A stretch of 50,044 nt of DNA from Sulfurimonas sp. SAG-AH-194-I05 (GTDB taxonomy: Bacteria > Campylobacterota > Campylobacteria > Campylobacterales > Sulfurimonadaceae). The position numbers and the translations under genes were made by a program. The stretch's first letter is position 1, and the number at the start of each line of letters is the position of its first letter. Positions 1 to 8,193 of the stretch are shown piece after piece. The DNA is taken from assembly GCF_029215955.1 (NCBI RefSeq), contig NZ_JAEMVA010000010.1, forward strand, positions 1 to 50,044. Direction: 5' to 3'. The notes beneath the pieces were generated by a model. That model searched no databases, had not been told where the DNA came from, and saw nothing but the letters and a program-made list of their open reading frames with translations.

Positions 1-852
1 TTTTCCACATGAAAAGCAGTCGTATTTCGTACCACTTCTCTTACTTTGTGCGTATACAAAAGAAGCATTATTATGCGCAAATGCATAATCGTACCATTTT
101 GCTTCTAAGGCTTCCATTTGAGGAATTTTATCCCACTCTATAAGCGTGTTAAAAGAGGCTTTTTTATTTAAGTAGTTTGCAGCTGACATAATAGCATCTT
201 CCATTTTTGTTAAATCACCAATTTTATTTTTATAACTATCGATATAAACAAAACTACTCGGCATAAACTGTGCAATTCCTACAGCTCCAGCGTATGAGCT
301 TGGTAAGTTACATTGCTCGGGTGTAAAGTCTTGTTTATAGCAATACGAAATTACTGAAATAAGATTTTCTTTTCCCATTCTGAGTAGCCATTTATCTCTT
401 TTTGATTTTACTTTGACTTTACGTACGAGTGTATTAAAAACTTTAAAAGCATCAAAACTTGGTTTAACTTGGTCAAGTTTAGTTTCTTTCATTAAAATAG
501 CTGCAATAACTTCTCTGTTTACTCCATAGCGTTTTTCAGCCTCATCGTATACATGTGCATATTTCTTTACATGTGTAACTATGCGAGGAATATACTTTAC
601 TAAAACATTATTTGCTCTTTTCTCATTCGCACGGTGTTTTTTTATTTTTGAAGGGTGAAAAAGTTTAAAACTTCGTAGTTCCATTTCGTGTGCTTTTTTT
701 GAGAGTAAGTATGTGTTTGCCACATGTACAGGAACACCTTTTTTTACAACTTTATTACAAATTTCTGTATAACGATCATTTGTGAAATCACAGTTTGTAT
801 ATTCTGCAAAAAGAAGGGTGCTTGTTAGTGTTAAAAGGAGGAGTCGTATCAA
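1..852 (-). CDS. MltB-like lytic murein transglycosylase (C-terminus beyond window)
   Basis: Predicted periplasmic lytic transglycosylase that cleaves peptidoglycan glycan strands and releases 1,6-anhydro-MurNAc products. The reading frame is open from position 852 to the left edge, so the C-terminus is missing. The only usual start after an in-frame stop is a TTG at 852, preceded by AGGTAA. The protein begins with a signal peptide (IRLLLLTLTSTLLFA, then EYTNC). Family marks are the catalytic-Glu segment AAILMKETKLD and the later SYAGAVGIAQFMPSS motif typical of the MltB/SLT_2 fold. It starts about 17 bases after the uridylyltransferase gene and is probably the last gene of the anmK-amgK-murU transcript. 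The family is clear; the exact paralogue is not. Confidence 0.85.
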   Translation of the reverse strand, partial: MIRLLLLTLTSTLLFAEYTNCDFTNDRYTEICNKVVKKGVPVHVANTYLLSKKAHEMELRSFKLFHPSKIKKHRANEKRANNVLVKYIPRIVTHVKKYAHVYDEAEKRYGVNREVIAAILMKETKLDQVKPSFDAFKVFNTLVRKVKVKSKRDKWLLRMGKENLISVISYCYKQDFTPEQCNLPSSYAGAVGIAQFMPSSFVYIDSYKNKIGDLTKMEDAIMSAANYLNKKASFNTLIEWDKIPQMEALEAKWYDYAFAHNNASFVYAQSKRSGTKYDCFSCGK

Positions 853-871
853 ATGTTTACCTAGTGATTAT

Positions 872-1537
872 TTATGTTTGCTTGTTATTTATTTCTTGGA
901 GTCTTTGGGGTGTACCAATGTCATGCCAATATCCAGAGTGAAGTGTAGCAGTTATTTTGTTATTATTTATTTCTTCTCGAAGAAGAGGCGCTAGGGCGGA
1001 TGGAATGTCACTTAATGAAGCAAATAGTTTTGGAGCATAGTAGCCGATTCCTGAAAAGGTATACATCTCTTTTGCTGTATTTAAGGCGTAGTTATTGTCT
1101 AGTCCAAAGTCGCCATGTGGATTATGGGGAGGATTTTGCACTAAAATAAGATGGGCTAGATTGTCTTTTAACTCAAAAGAGGAGTCAAATATATAGTCAC
1201 AAAAAACATCACCATTTACAACTAAAAAAGTTTCATCTCCTAAAAGTGAAAGTGCTTTTTTGATGCCCCCAGCACTTTCTAACGCTCCAGATTTTTGTTC
1301 ATCGGAGTAGCTGATTTTGATGCCATAACGTGAGCCATCACCTAGGTATGCAGGTATTTTAAAGCCTAAATGTGCGATGTTTATAACAATTTCGCTAAAT
1401 CCACATGCTACGAGTTTTTCCACATGCCAAAGGAGAAGAGGTTTGCCTCTTACTTCTAAAAGTGGTTTAGGCAAAACATCTGTTAATGGTCGCATTCTCT
1501 CGCCACGTCCAGCGGCTAAAATGAGGGCTTTGATTAT
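872..1537 (-). CDS. murU: MurU-like N-acetylmuramate-1-phosphate uridylyltransferase, apparent non-standard start
   Basis: Predicted sugar-1-phosphate nucleotidyltransferase; beside an AmgK-like kinase it is best read as MurU, converting MurNAc-1-P to UDP-MurNAc. Visible motifs are the nucleotide-binding loop LAAGRGERMRPLTDVLPKP, the metal-binding VVNGDVF, and a C-terminal HDIGTPQRL as in MurU. The first ATG (1495) falls inside the loop and would delete the essential GxGxR segment. The frame is open back to a stop at 1546 and contains no ATG, GTG or TTG before 1495. The likeliest start is ATA at 1537, which overlaps the upstream stop as ATAA (like the usual ATGA coupling); ATC at 1534 is the alternative. 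Function by context about 0.7; the start is inferred. Confidence 0.72.
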   Translation of the reverse strand: MIKALILAAGRGERMRPLTDVLPKPLLEVRGKPLLLWHVEKLVACGFSEIVINIAHLGFKIPAYLGDGSRYGIKISYSDEQKSGALESAGGIKKALSLLGDETFLVVNGDVFCDYIFDSSFELKDNLAHLILVQNPPHNPHGDFGLDNNYALNTAKEMYTFSGIGYYAPKLFASLSDIPSALAPLLREEINNNKITATLHSGYWHDIGTPQRLQEINNKQT

Positions 1538-2469
1538 ATTTCTTTAAACATTTGGTTGAGGGGTTTTGTTTCATCATAAAGTTTTGCTGTGTCAAAAAGG
1601 TACTTAAGTGTTAGTGGAATATCTTTTAAGTATTGTCTTTTTCCATCACGTTTCATAAGCCTTGAAAAAATTCCAAGAACTTTTATGTGCCTTTGCATAC
1701 TTACGAAATCAAACCAGCGTAAAATCGTTGCATCATCAACATCAAGACCCTTTTTATCACGAAAGTACAAAACAAGTTTTTGCATATCTTCTCTGTCAAA
1801 CTCAACATACGAATCTTCTAAAAGCGAAGCAACATCATAAAGAAGTGCTCCGCTCATTGCATCTTGGTAGTCAATGACACCAACGGTGTTATCACTTCGC
1901 ATCATAATATTACGTGAGTGAAAATCTCTATGAACAAAAATACCCTGTGGTTGTTTTAAAACCTCGTCTGCAATAGCATCTACAGCAGTAGCAATAATTA
2001 ACTTTTGCGAAGTACTCAATACAACTGGTAAAAGTTTTTCCATATACCACTCTTGCATTAAGTCCATTTCAAAGGTGAGGAATTCTTTGTCATACGCTGG
2101 TAAGTCAGAAGCATCTACTTCTTGCATTGTCACAATTACATCTATTGCTTTTTTGTATAGGTCTTCAAAGTTGTCCCAGTCCAGCATGTCTAAGTAATGG
2201 GTGTCTCCAAAGTCTTCTATAATTAAAAAACCCTCTTCTAAATTAGTTTGCAGTATTTTAGGTGCGTGAACATTTACACTTAAAAGTTTATTTGTCACAT
2301 GTATAAACGGAGTTAGGGAGTCTTTTTCAAGAGAAGAGTCCATAAGTAAAACTGTCTCCGAAGCATGTGAAAGTCTATAGTATTTTCTAAAGCTTGCATC
2401 TGCTGAAGCAACTTCTATTGCATACGCTTTGTAAGGAGTAGACTCGAGCCACGCTTTAATATTATCCAT
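1534..2469 (-). CDS. amgK: AmgK-like cell-wall sugar kinase (aminoglycoside phosphotransferase fold)
   Basis: Predicted cytoplasmic kinase of the APH/choline-kinase fold. Next to murU and anmK it is most likely the anomeric MurNAc/GlcNAc kinase AmgK, producing MurNAc-1-phosphate. The catalytic loop HRDFHSRN and the metal-binding IDYQDAMSG, followed by YDVASLLEDSY, match AmgK. About 311 residues, normal for the family. I chose ATG 2469 because AGGTGG lies five bases upstream; a GTG at 2478 would add three residues. The start overlaps the end of anmK and the stop overlaps the next gene, so translation is probably coupled. A generic aminoglycoside or homoserine kinase is less likely given the neighbours. 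Confidence 0.8.
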   Translation of the reverse strand: MDNIKAWLESTPYKAYAIEVASADASFRKYYRLSHASETVLLMDSSLEKDSLTPFIHVTNKLLSVNVHAPKILQTNLEEGFLIIEDFGDTHYLDMLDWDNFEDLYKKAIDVIVTMQEVDASDLPAYDKEFLTFEMDLMQEWYMEKLLPVVLSTSQKLIIATAVDAIADEVLKQPQGIFVHRDFHSRNIMMRSDNTVGVIDYQDAMSGALLYDVASLLEDSYVEFDREDMQKLVLYFRDKKGLDVDDATILRWFDFVSMQRHIKVLGIFSRLMKRDGKRQYLKDIPLTLKYLFDTAKLYDETKPLNQMFKEI

Positions 2470-3544
2470 AAATGCCACCTAAAATTGAATTTTTCTTTGC
2501 ACCAGTTACGGAAGATAAATTGACTTCCTCTTGATGCACGCGTTTATATGCTAGCCAAGCAAAGGCCATTGATTCTAAAAAATCACTATTTACATTAAAG
2601 TCATTACTTTGTTTTATTTTTCTTTTACAAAGTTCTTGAAGTCTTTGCATGAGAAAAGTGTTTTTAGCACCACCGCCACAGACGATAAGTGTATCTATAT
2701 CGGTATTTTTAATCTCTTGTGTAATGCTTTGTGCTGTTAATTCTAAAAGAGTTCTTTGCGCATCTTCATTTGTAACACTTTTAAAAGCTGCAAGATGTTT
2801 TTGTAGCCATTGTGCGTTAAAATATTCTCTTCCTGTACTCTTAGGAGCACTTTGTTTAAAATAAGGGTCAGATAAAAAGTTTTCTAATAACTTCACGTGA
2901 ACCTTACCTAAACGTGCAAAAGCACCATCCTTATCGTAAGAAAAATTTTTACATTCTTGAACCCAGTAGTCCATAAGTGCATTTCCAACACCAGTATCCC
3001 ATCCACGTAGAGGGTTTTGAAGGAGTGTGATATTTGCCATGCCACCGATGTTTAAAACTGCGATTTTATTTTTGAAAGACTTAAATATAAATTCGTGAAA
3101 TGCTGGAGCGAAAGGTGCACCTTGCCCACCGTTTGCAATATCCATACTTCTAAAGTCGGCAATAACTTGAATGTTTGTTTGTGCATGCACTACATTTGGA
3201 CAACCGAGTTGCATAGAAAAAGGGTAGCTGGCATTTGGTTCATGCCAAAGTGTTTGTCCGTGAAGACCTATGGCTTTTATGTCTTGTTTATCTACAGAAT
3301 ATATATCGATGAATGTATTTATGGCTTCGGCAAAAAGTGTACCTAATTTTGCATTAAGGGTACCAATTTCTTGCAAGGTAGTTGTTGTAGATATTAAATG
3401 TAAAATTTCTTTTTTTATATCTGTATTAAATAAATATTCTTTTGCGTGTATAAGTTCACATGTAGAGGTGCTTATTTTACATAAAGTAACATCTATCCCA
3501 TCAAGGCTTGTGCCACTCATAACACCTATAAATAAATCTTTCAT
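2462..3544 (-). CDS. anmK: Anhydro-N-acetylmuramic acid kinase
   Basis: AnmK phosphorylates and opens 1,6-anhydro-MurNAc to MurNAc-6-phosphate in the cytoplasm during peptidoglycan recycling. The 360-residue protein has the standard length and signature motifs: VMSGTSLDGIDV at the N-terminus, GLHGQTLWHEP, NIGGMANIT, DTGVGNALMDYW, and CGGGAKN near the end. It starts by ATGA overlap with the upstream histidine kinase and overlaps the amgK start by eight bases. No murQ etherase is visible nearby, so the fate of MurNAc-6-P is not shown here; the co-located AmgK/MurU genes point to the murQ-independent route back to UDP-MurNAc. Confidence 0.95.
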   Translation of the reverse strand: MKDLFIGVMSGTSLDGIDVTLCKISTSTCELIHAKEYLFNTDIKKEILHLISTTTTLQEIGTLNAKLGTLFAEAINTFIDIYSVDKQDIKAIGLHGQTLWHEPNASYPFSMQLGCPNVVHAQTNIQVIADFRSMDIANGGQGAPFAPAFHEFIFKSFKNKIAVLNIGGMANITLLQNPLRGWDTGVGNALMDYWVQECKNFSYDKDGAFARLGKVHVKLLENFLSDPYFKQSAPKSTGREYFNAQWLQKHLAAFKSVTNEDAQRTLLELTAQSITQEIKNTDIDTLIVCGGGAKNTFLMQRLQELCKRKIKQSNDFNVNSDFLESMAFAWLAYKRVHQEEVNLSSVTGAKKNSILGGIYG

Positions 3545-4434
3545 GTTTGCTCGATAGTGTCAGGAATACTAGCAATAGGAATAGTAAAACCAAAAACACT
3601 TCCCTCTCCCTTGGTACTCTCAAATATAAGTTCACCATCCATAAGTGCAATAAGCGAAAGCGATATGCTTAAACCTAGCCCCGTTCCTCCGTACTCTTTT
3701 GTGGTACTTGCGTTTTCCTGCTCAAAAGGTGTAAATATTTTTTCTTGGGCTTTTGCGTCTATACCTATGCCATTGTCTTTAACACGAAGTTCTAAGTTCT
3801 TTTGCACTGCATCGTAACTAAAATATACATTAACTGTGCCGTTGTTATCTGTAAATTTAATGGCATTACTGACAAAATTATTAAGAATTTGGATAATTCT
3901 TGCATCATCGGAAATAATTGTTTGAGGGAAGGTTTCATTAAAGTCTACTGTAAATGTAATATCTTTTTTTCTCGCTTGGGACTGCAAAAGTTTACAGTTG
4001 TTTGTGAGTATATCTCGAAGGTCAGATTTTGTACGAAAAATGCTAAACTTCCCGCTTTGTATTTTTGAAAAATCAAGAATATCATTAATAATACGAAGAA
4101 GATTTTTACCACTTTGTTGGATAATTCCAAGATAGCGATTTCGTTTTTCTTGTGGCATCTCTTTTTTAAGCATAATGTCTACAAAACCTATGATGGCGTT
4201 AAGCGGAGTTCGGATTTCATGACTCATATTTGAGAGAAATTCATCTTTGGCTGTGTTTGCTTTTTGGGCACTAGAGAGCGCTACTTGTAAGTCCGCAGTT
4301 CTTTGCTCTATAGTCGCTTCAAGACTTTGGTTGAGGTCCCAAAGTTCTAAACTTTTACTTTCTAAAAGATTTTCAGCTTCTTTTCGAGCATTTCTTTCTC
4401 GCTCAAGTCTCCGTATCCATTTTGCATCAGACAT
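3541..4434 (-). CDS. Histidine kinase paired with H-NOX (no sensor domain of its own)
   Basis: Cytoplasmic sensor kinase of 297 residues with no transmembrane segment and no PAS or GAF domain. Residues 8-60 are strongly charged and look like a coiled coil. The HisKA box SHEIRTPLNAIIGF follows (phosphorylatable His72), then the HATPase domain with N box NNFVSNAIKFT, G1 DNGIGID and G2 GGTGLGLSIS. It begins directly after the H-NOX stop codon. H-NOX proteins commonly act in trans on such stand-alone kinases, so the input is probably the H-NOX protein. No response regulator lies next to it; an HPt gene about 4 kb away is a possible relay partner. It overlaps anmK by ATGA, an unusual operon partner. 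Confidence 0.9.
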   Translation of the reverse strand: MSDAKWIRRLERERNARKEAENLLESKSLELWDLNQSLEATIEQRTADLQVALSSAQKANTAKDEFLSNMSHEIRTPLNAIIGFVDIMLKKEMPQEKRNRYLGIIQQSGKNLLRIINDILDFSKIQSGKFSIFRTKSDLRDILTNNCKLLQSQARKKDITFTVDFNETFPQTIISDDARIIQILNNFVSNAIKFTDNNGTVNVYFSYDAVQKNLELRVKDNGIGIDAKAQEKIFTPFEQENASTTKEYGGTGLGLSISLSLIALMDGELIFESTKGEGSVFGFTIPIASIPDTIEQT

Positions 4435-4968
4435 TTAGCTAGTCTTTGTTACCGTAATTAGAAATTTGTTGTCTTGTGCGTCACCAATAGTTACATCTAC
4501 AGGTTGTTTAAAATGTTTTGCAGCACCTAAAATAAGACCCTTGGCTAACTGAGGAATATTTTTAGTAGAAACATAGTTAAAAGAAAGAGAAGTATCAGAC
4601 TTACTTGTAACTTCAAATGTTGGTAGTTCTGCATCAGGGTAAAGTTTTCTAACCTGTACATGAATATAGTTTTCAACACTATCGATAAAGTCTAAGATAT
4701 CTATTTCTTTATCAAGAAAAGGGAGTACTTTAATGAGTTTAGGGAAAAGATGTTCACCATAGACTTCAAGTAAAGTAGGTACTGGTATATTTGTTTTTTC
4801 ACTAAGGTTAAGAACAATACGTAAGAGTTCTTCAAAAGGGTAGCTCCCCGTTGCTGCGTACGAGCCATCATTTTCTAAGTGAGAAGCGTCGATTACTTCA
4901 TCTAAGAGGTCATAACCAAATTTTTCTTCTACGAGTTCAAAGAGTTCTGTAAATACCATACCTTTCAT
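4435..4968 (-). CDS. H-NOX (heme-NO/oxygen binding) sensor protein
   Basis: Stand-alone H-NOX domain of 177 residues, predicted to bind heme and sense nitric oxide. The N-terminus MKGMVFTELFELVEEKFG and the LYPDAELPTF segment are typical. His103 lies seven residues before the conserved Tyr-Pro and is the expected proximal heme ligand. The heme-propionate motif, normally YxSxR, reads Y132-V-S134-T-K136, so Lys replaces the usual Arg. A -10 box TATAAT at 4995-5000 (minus strand) and AAAGGA before the ATG suggest its own promoter. The kinase follows with no gap, the usual H-NOX/HK arrangement. Family assignment is secure; ligand preference is not determined by sequence alone. Confidence 0.93.
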   Translation of the reverse strand: MKGMVFTELFELVEEKFGYDLLDEVIDASHLENDGSYAATGSYPFEELLRIVLNLSEKTNIPVPTLLEVYGEHLFPKLIKVLPFLDKEIDILDFIDSVENYIHVQVRKLYPDAELPTFEVTSKSDTSLSFNYVSTKNIPQLAKGLILGAAKHFKQPVDVTIGDAQDNKFLITVTKTS

Positions 4969-4994
4969 TTTACGTCCTTTTATTATTTGTTATT

Positions 4995-5000
4995 ATTATA
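4995..5000 (-). promoter_or_regulatory. -10 element of the H-NOX/anmK operon
   Basis: Read on the minus strand the element is TATAAT, 27 bases before the H-NOX start codon and just after the end of the symporter gene. The 55-base gap is the only non-coding break in the leftward series from 8122 to the window edge, so it probably divides it into two transcription units. No clear -35 was seen, as is usual for Campylobacterota. Confidence 0.5.
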
Positions 5001-5023
5001 GCTTGGAAAATCTAACAAAAGTA

Positions 5024-6505
5024 TTAGTTTGTAAGATTTTTATTATTTTTACTCAGTTGCATAATAAAAAAGGACACAAATGTACCTATAACTATCTGCC
5101 AAGAAAAGTTGATTTGTACCCCAGAAGTATAAGGTTGGAGAAAGAGAACAGTTAAAAACCCACATGATAGAGCCCAAGGAACAGTTTTAGCACTTCCTCT
5201 CTTTGTAAAAATTGCTGAGAAGTAAACTCCGAGTAAACCAGTGTAGGCAAAAGCCATAACACCAAGTGCGAAACCAATGAGAGACAAGTCACTATAACGC
5301 TGCCAAAAGTAACTTAGCATTGCCATGAGTGAGAGTAAAACAGCAAAGAGAATGACAGCAATACGAGAGGCTTTTAAAAAGTGTGCTTCACTCAAGGTAC
5401 CTTGCTTTACTTTCCATGGTTTATAAAGGTCTTCAACTGCGACAGATGCCATAGCACCAAGTACGGAGTTTGTACTTGAAAGTGCTGCTGCTATTGCCCC
5501 TACTGTTACTAAACCACGTAAACCCTCTGGCATTTCATTTAAAATATAGTACATGAAAATAGTGATTTTTTCACCTTCAAAGTTTTGAACTACAGTGCTT
5601 TGCTGGTAAAAAACAAAAAGTAAAACACCTATAAGCATAAAGAGAAGTACAACAGGAATACTAAGAAGTAGAGAAACTATAAGTGATTTTGCCGCTTCTT
5701 TTTCATTTTTACAGCTAAGAACTCTTTGCGTCATGTCTTGGTCGAGTCCAAATGCAGCGATATTTAAAAGGAACCAACCGCTTAAGAGTGCAACAATACT
5801 AAACTTGCCATTGAAACTTGTGTCAATGAAGTTGAGTTTATTGTTTTGTTGGAGTATTTGCATAATTTCCACATGTTGGAGTGAATAGTAAAGAAAAATT
5901 ACAACAGCAACACCTGCACCTATATATGTTATAGCTTGAATACTATCACTTAAAATTACAGACTTTACTCCACCAAAGTAAGTATAAGCCAAAGCACCTA
6001 ATACTAAAATAATAATGGAGAGAGCCACATGTAAAAACAGAATATCGCCAAACAAAATCATAGAAATTGCAAGTGAACCTATGTAGAGTCTTGCTCCACT
6101 TGCAAGAACGCGCCCAACAAGAAACATAACACCAGCTTGTTTTTTTGCACTCTCCCCATAACGATTTCCTAGAAGTTCATAAACGGTGACCGCCCTCAGT
6201 GCATAAAACCGAGGAATGAGAACATAAGCAACAAAAAGAACTGCTAAGAAACCTGAAAAGTAAAAGCCTATAAAAGTGAAGTCGTATTTATACGAGTATT
6301 CTGGTGCTCCTAAAAAGGTTGCCGCTGATTGGCTTGTTGCTAAGACTGAAATGGCGACAGCGAACATAGGCATTGCGTTTGAGCCTACAAAATATTCTCG
6401 TGTTGAGGTGATTGTAGTGCGTGAAAAAAGGTAAGAACTTAGTCCTAAAATGAGAAAGTATGTGCAAAATACAAGCCAGTCAAGAGAAGAAAAAGTGTTA
6501 CTCAT
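5024..6505 (-). CDS. Sodium:solute symporter (SSS family), candidate wall-sugar importer
   Basis: Inner-membrane transporter of 493 residues with about 13 hydrophobic segments. The segment AIAAALSSTNSVLGAMASVA, followed by VEDLYKPW, matches the helix that forms the sodium site in SSS proteins (paired Ser). The start overlaps the last codons of the exported nagZ gene by eight bases, so the two are translationally linked. That suggests the substrate is a NagZ product such as anhydro-MurNAc, a muropeptide or GlcNAc; this is inference from context, since family membership alone does not fix the substrate and sialic acid, proline or glucose carriers belong to the same family. No ampG is visible. 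Confidence 0.85.
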   Translation of the reverse strand: MSNTFSSLDWLVFCTYFLILGLSSYLFSRTTITSTREYFVGSNAMPMFAVAISVLATSQSAATFLGAPEYSYKYDFTFIGFYFSGFLAVLFVAYVLIPRFYALRAVTVYELLGNRYGESAKKQAGVMFLVGRVLASGARLYIGSLAISMILFGDILFLHVALSIIILVLGALAYTYFGGVKSVILSDSIQAITYIGAGVAVVIFLYYSLQHVEIMQILQQNNKLNFIDTSFNGKFSIVALLSGWFLLNIAAFGLDQDMTQRVLSCKNEKEAAKSLIVSLLLSIPVVLLFMLIGVLLFVFYQQSTVVQNFEGEKITIFMYYILNEMPEGLRGLVTVGAIAAALSSTNSVLGAMASVAVEDLYKPWKVKQGTLSEAHFLKASRIAVILFAVLLSLMAMLSYFWQRYSDLSLIGFALGVMAFAYTGLLGVYFSAIFTKRGSAKTVPWALSCGFLTVLFLQPYTSGVQINFSWQIVIGTFVSFFIMQLSKNNKNLTN

Positions 6506-7577
6506 GAAGTTGGCTTATTCTTGCGTTTGCTTGTATAATTCTTTGTAAAGGAATCGCACCATTTTTGACTTCTATAAGTATCGTATTTACAAGTTCGTCT
6601 ATGTTTTGATGCCCTAGTTGGTTTCCAAAGAGTAGCATGTCTACCCCTGCATTTATAGCTAGTGTAACAGTTTCTTTGAGGGTGTAGTGTTTTGAAATAG
6701 CTTTCATTTGCAAGTCATCACTCACAACAACACCGTTAAAGCCCATTTGATCTCGTAGGAGTTTTGTATTTACTTTATACGAAAGTGTAGCAGGGTATTT
6801 TTTATCGAGATGAGCATTAAAAACATGTGCTGTCATAATCATGTCGATTTGGCTTGTTTTAATGAGGTGTCTATACGGCTGTAATTCTTCTTCATCCCAT
6901 GTGCCACTAATGTCTACAAAACCTAAATGTGAGTCTCCAAGTGAAGAACCATGACCTGGAAAGTGCTTCAGTACACTTATAATATTAGATTTTTTTTGCT
7001 CACTTATTTGGATATTCGCATATGTTGTGATATTTATATTTGATTTTCCAAAGGAACGTTCTAATCCATAAATGACCTTATTTTTTTTGTTTACTGCCAT
7101 GTCAACGACAGGTGCAAAGTTACAGTTAATACCATTTTCTTCTAGCATATGGGACATTTTCTTATAGGTTCTTCTTGCATTATAAAAGGAGTTGTCTGCA
7201 ACTTTTTTTGCAGAGGGAAATGCTTCAAATCCATACTTTGGTTTAAGGCGTGCTACCTTGCCACCTTCTTGGTCTACTGAAATTAAAAGCGGTGCATTGG
7301 ATAATACTTTGAGTGCTGCTGTGAGTTTTTGTAACTGCTGGGGTGAACTGATGTTCTTCGTCTTACTTCTATCTGTATAAAATATATCAAAGAGAATAAC
7401 TCCTCCGAGTTCGTACTCGTTTATTTTTTGAATAATTTCACTCTCTTTATCCACATGAGAATCATCAAAACCAACGATAAGCATATGGCCTATCATTTTT
7501 TTAAGTTGTACGTCATTTATAGGGGTGTTAGCAAACGAAAGCGTAAGAGAAAATAAAAAGAGAAGTAGTAGTTTCAT
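6498..7577 (-). CDS. nagZ: Exported NagZ-type beta-N-acetylhexosaminidase (GH3)
   Basis: Glycoside hydrolase family 3 enzyme of 359 residues that removes GlcNAc from GlcNAc-anhydroMurNAc muropeptides. Diagnostic marks are DQEGGKVAR (102-110), KHFPGHG (204-210) with the DSH triad (215-217) carrying the catalytic His, and SDDLQM with the nucleophile Asp287. Unlike E. coli NagZ, which is cytoplasmic, it starts with a clear signal peptide (MKLLLLFLFSLTLSFA, then NTPI), so it should act in the periplasm. It overlaps the upstream gene by ATGA and the downstream symporter by eight bases. A broader beta-glucosidase role is unlikely because the NagZ-specific His/Asp loop is intact. Confidence 0.92.
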   Translation of the reverse strand: MKLLLLFLFSLTLSFANTPINDVQLKKMIGHMLIVGFDDSHVDKESEIIQKINEYELGGVILFDIFYTDRSKTKNISSPQQLQKLTAALKVLSNAPLLISVDQEGGKVARLKPKYGFEAFPSAKKVADNSFYNARRTYKKMSHMLEENGINCNFAPVVDMAVNKKNKVIYGLERSFGKSNINITTYANIQISEQKKSNIISVLKHFPGHGSSLGDSHLGFVDISGTWDEEELQPYRHLIKTSQIDMIMTAHVFNAHLDKKYPATLSYKVNTKLLRDQMGFNGVVVSDDLQMKAISKHYTLKETVTLAINAGVDMLLFGNQLGHQNIDELVNTILIEVKNGAIPLQRIIQANARISQLHE

Positions 7578-8122
7578 GCGAGTCCTTTAATTATGAGACT
7601 TATAGCATCTATTGTATTAAATACAAGTGCTTTTGTTTTTTCTTTTGTAACAGTTTGTGGCTCAAAGTGGTCTGAGACAACTTTGAATATATGAAAATGT
7701 TTAATTGCAGGGTTATGAATAACAGCCTCGTAAAAACCAAAAGATTCCATGTCTACGATATCGTATGTTGCATGGGTTATTTCTTCATTTGTACATGTTA
7801 GGGTTAGTGCACTTGAACTTTGGAGTTCTATACGCTCTTGTTTATAATGTAAATTTCCGATTTCAAGAAGTTCTCCAATTGCATACTTTTTATTTGCCCC
7901 ACATATTCCAATATTAACGTATATATCGTCATCTGTTATATCGTAGTGGTTTATGAGTGTTTGTGTAGCCATCATTGCATGTTCTACACCGAGACCACTT
8001 ATTATAAGCATCATATTTTCATTATAAAATACTTTAAAATTTGCTAGGCTTATTTTTTGAAGGTTATATTTGTCTCTAAAAGCTTGTGCCTCAGGTTTTA
8101 AGGCTGTGACTATATATACCAT
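7574..8122 (-). CDS. Nucleoside phosphorylase / MTA-SAH nucleosidase-like protein
   Basis: Short member (182 residues) of the PNP/UDP phosphorylase superfamily. The motif VDMESFGFYEA corresponds to the substrate-binding VEME segment of MTA/SAH nucleosidases, and KVVSDHFEP carries the Ser-Asp that includes the catalytic acid. It is about 50 residues shorter than E. coli Mtn, with reduced central loops, so the exact substrate is uncertain. It heads the series leading into nagZ (ATGA overlap) and is preceded by AGAGGT before the ATG. It could release a purine or a related base; a direct role in wall recycling is not shown by its sequence. Confidence 0.7.
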   Translation of the reverse strand: MVYIVTALKPEAQAFRDKYNLQKISLANFKVFYNENMMLIISGLGVEHAMMATQTLINHYDITDDDIYVNIGICGANKKYAIGELLEIGNLHYKQERIELQSSSALTLTCTNEEITHATYDIVDMESFGFYEAVIHNPAIKHFHIFKVVSDHFEPQTVTKEKTKALVFNTIDAISLIIKGLA

Positions 8123-8193
8123 TTATTACCTCTTTTTATTTTGTATTTTTAATTATTATGATAACATTGTACAAAAAAGATAGGAAATATCAC

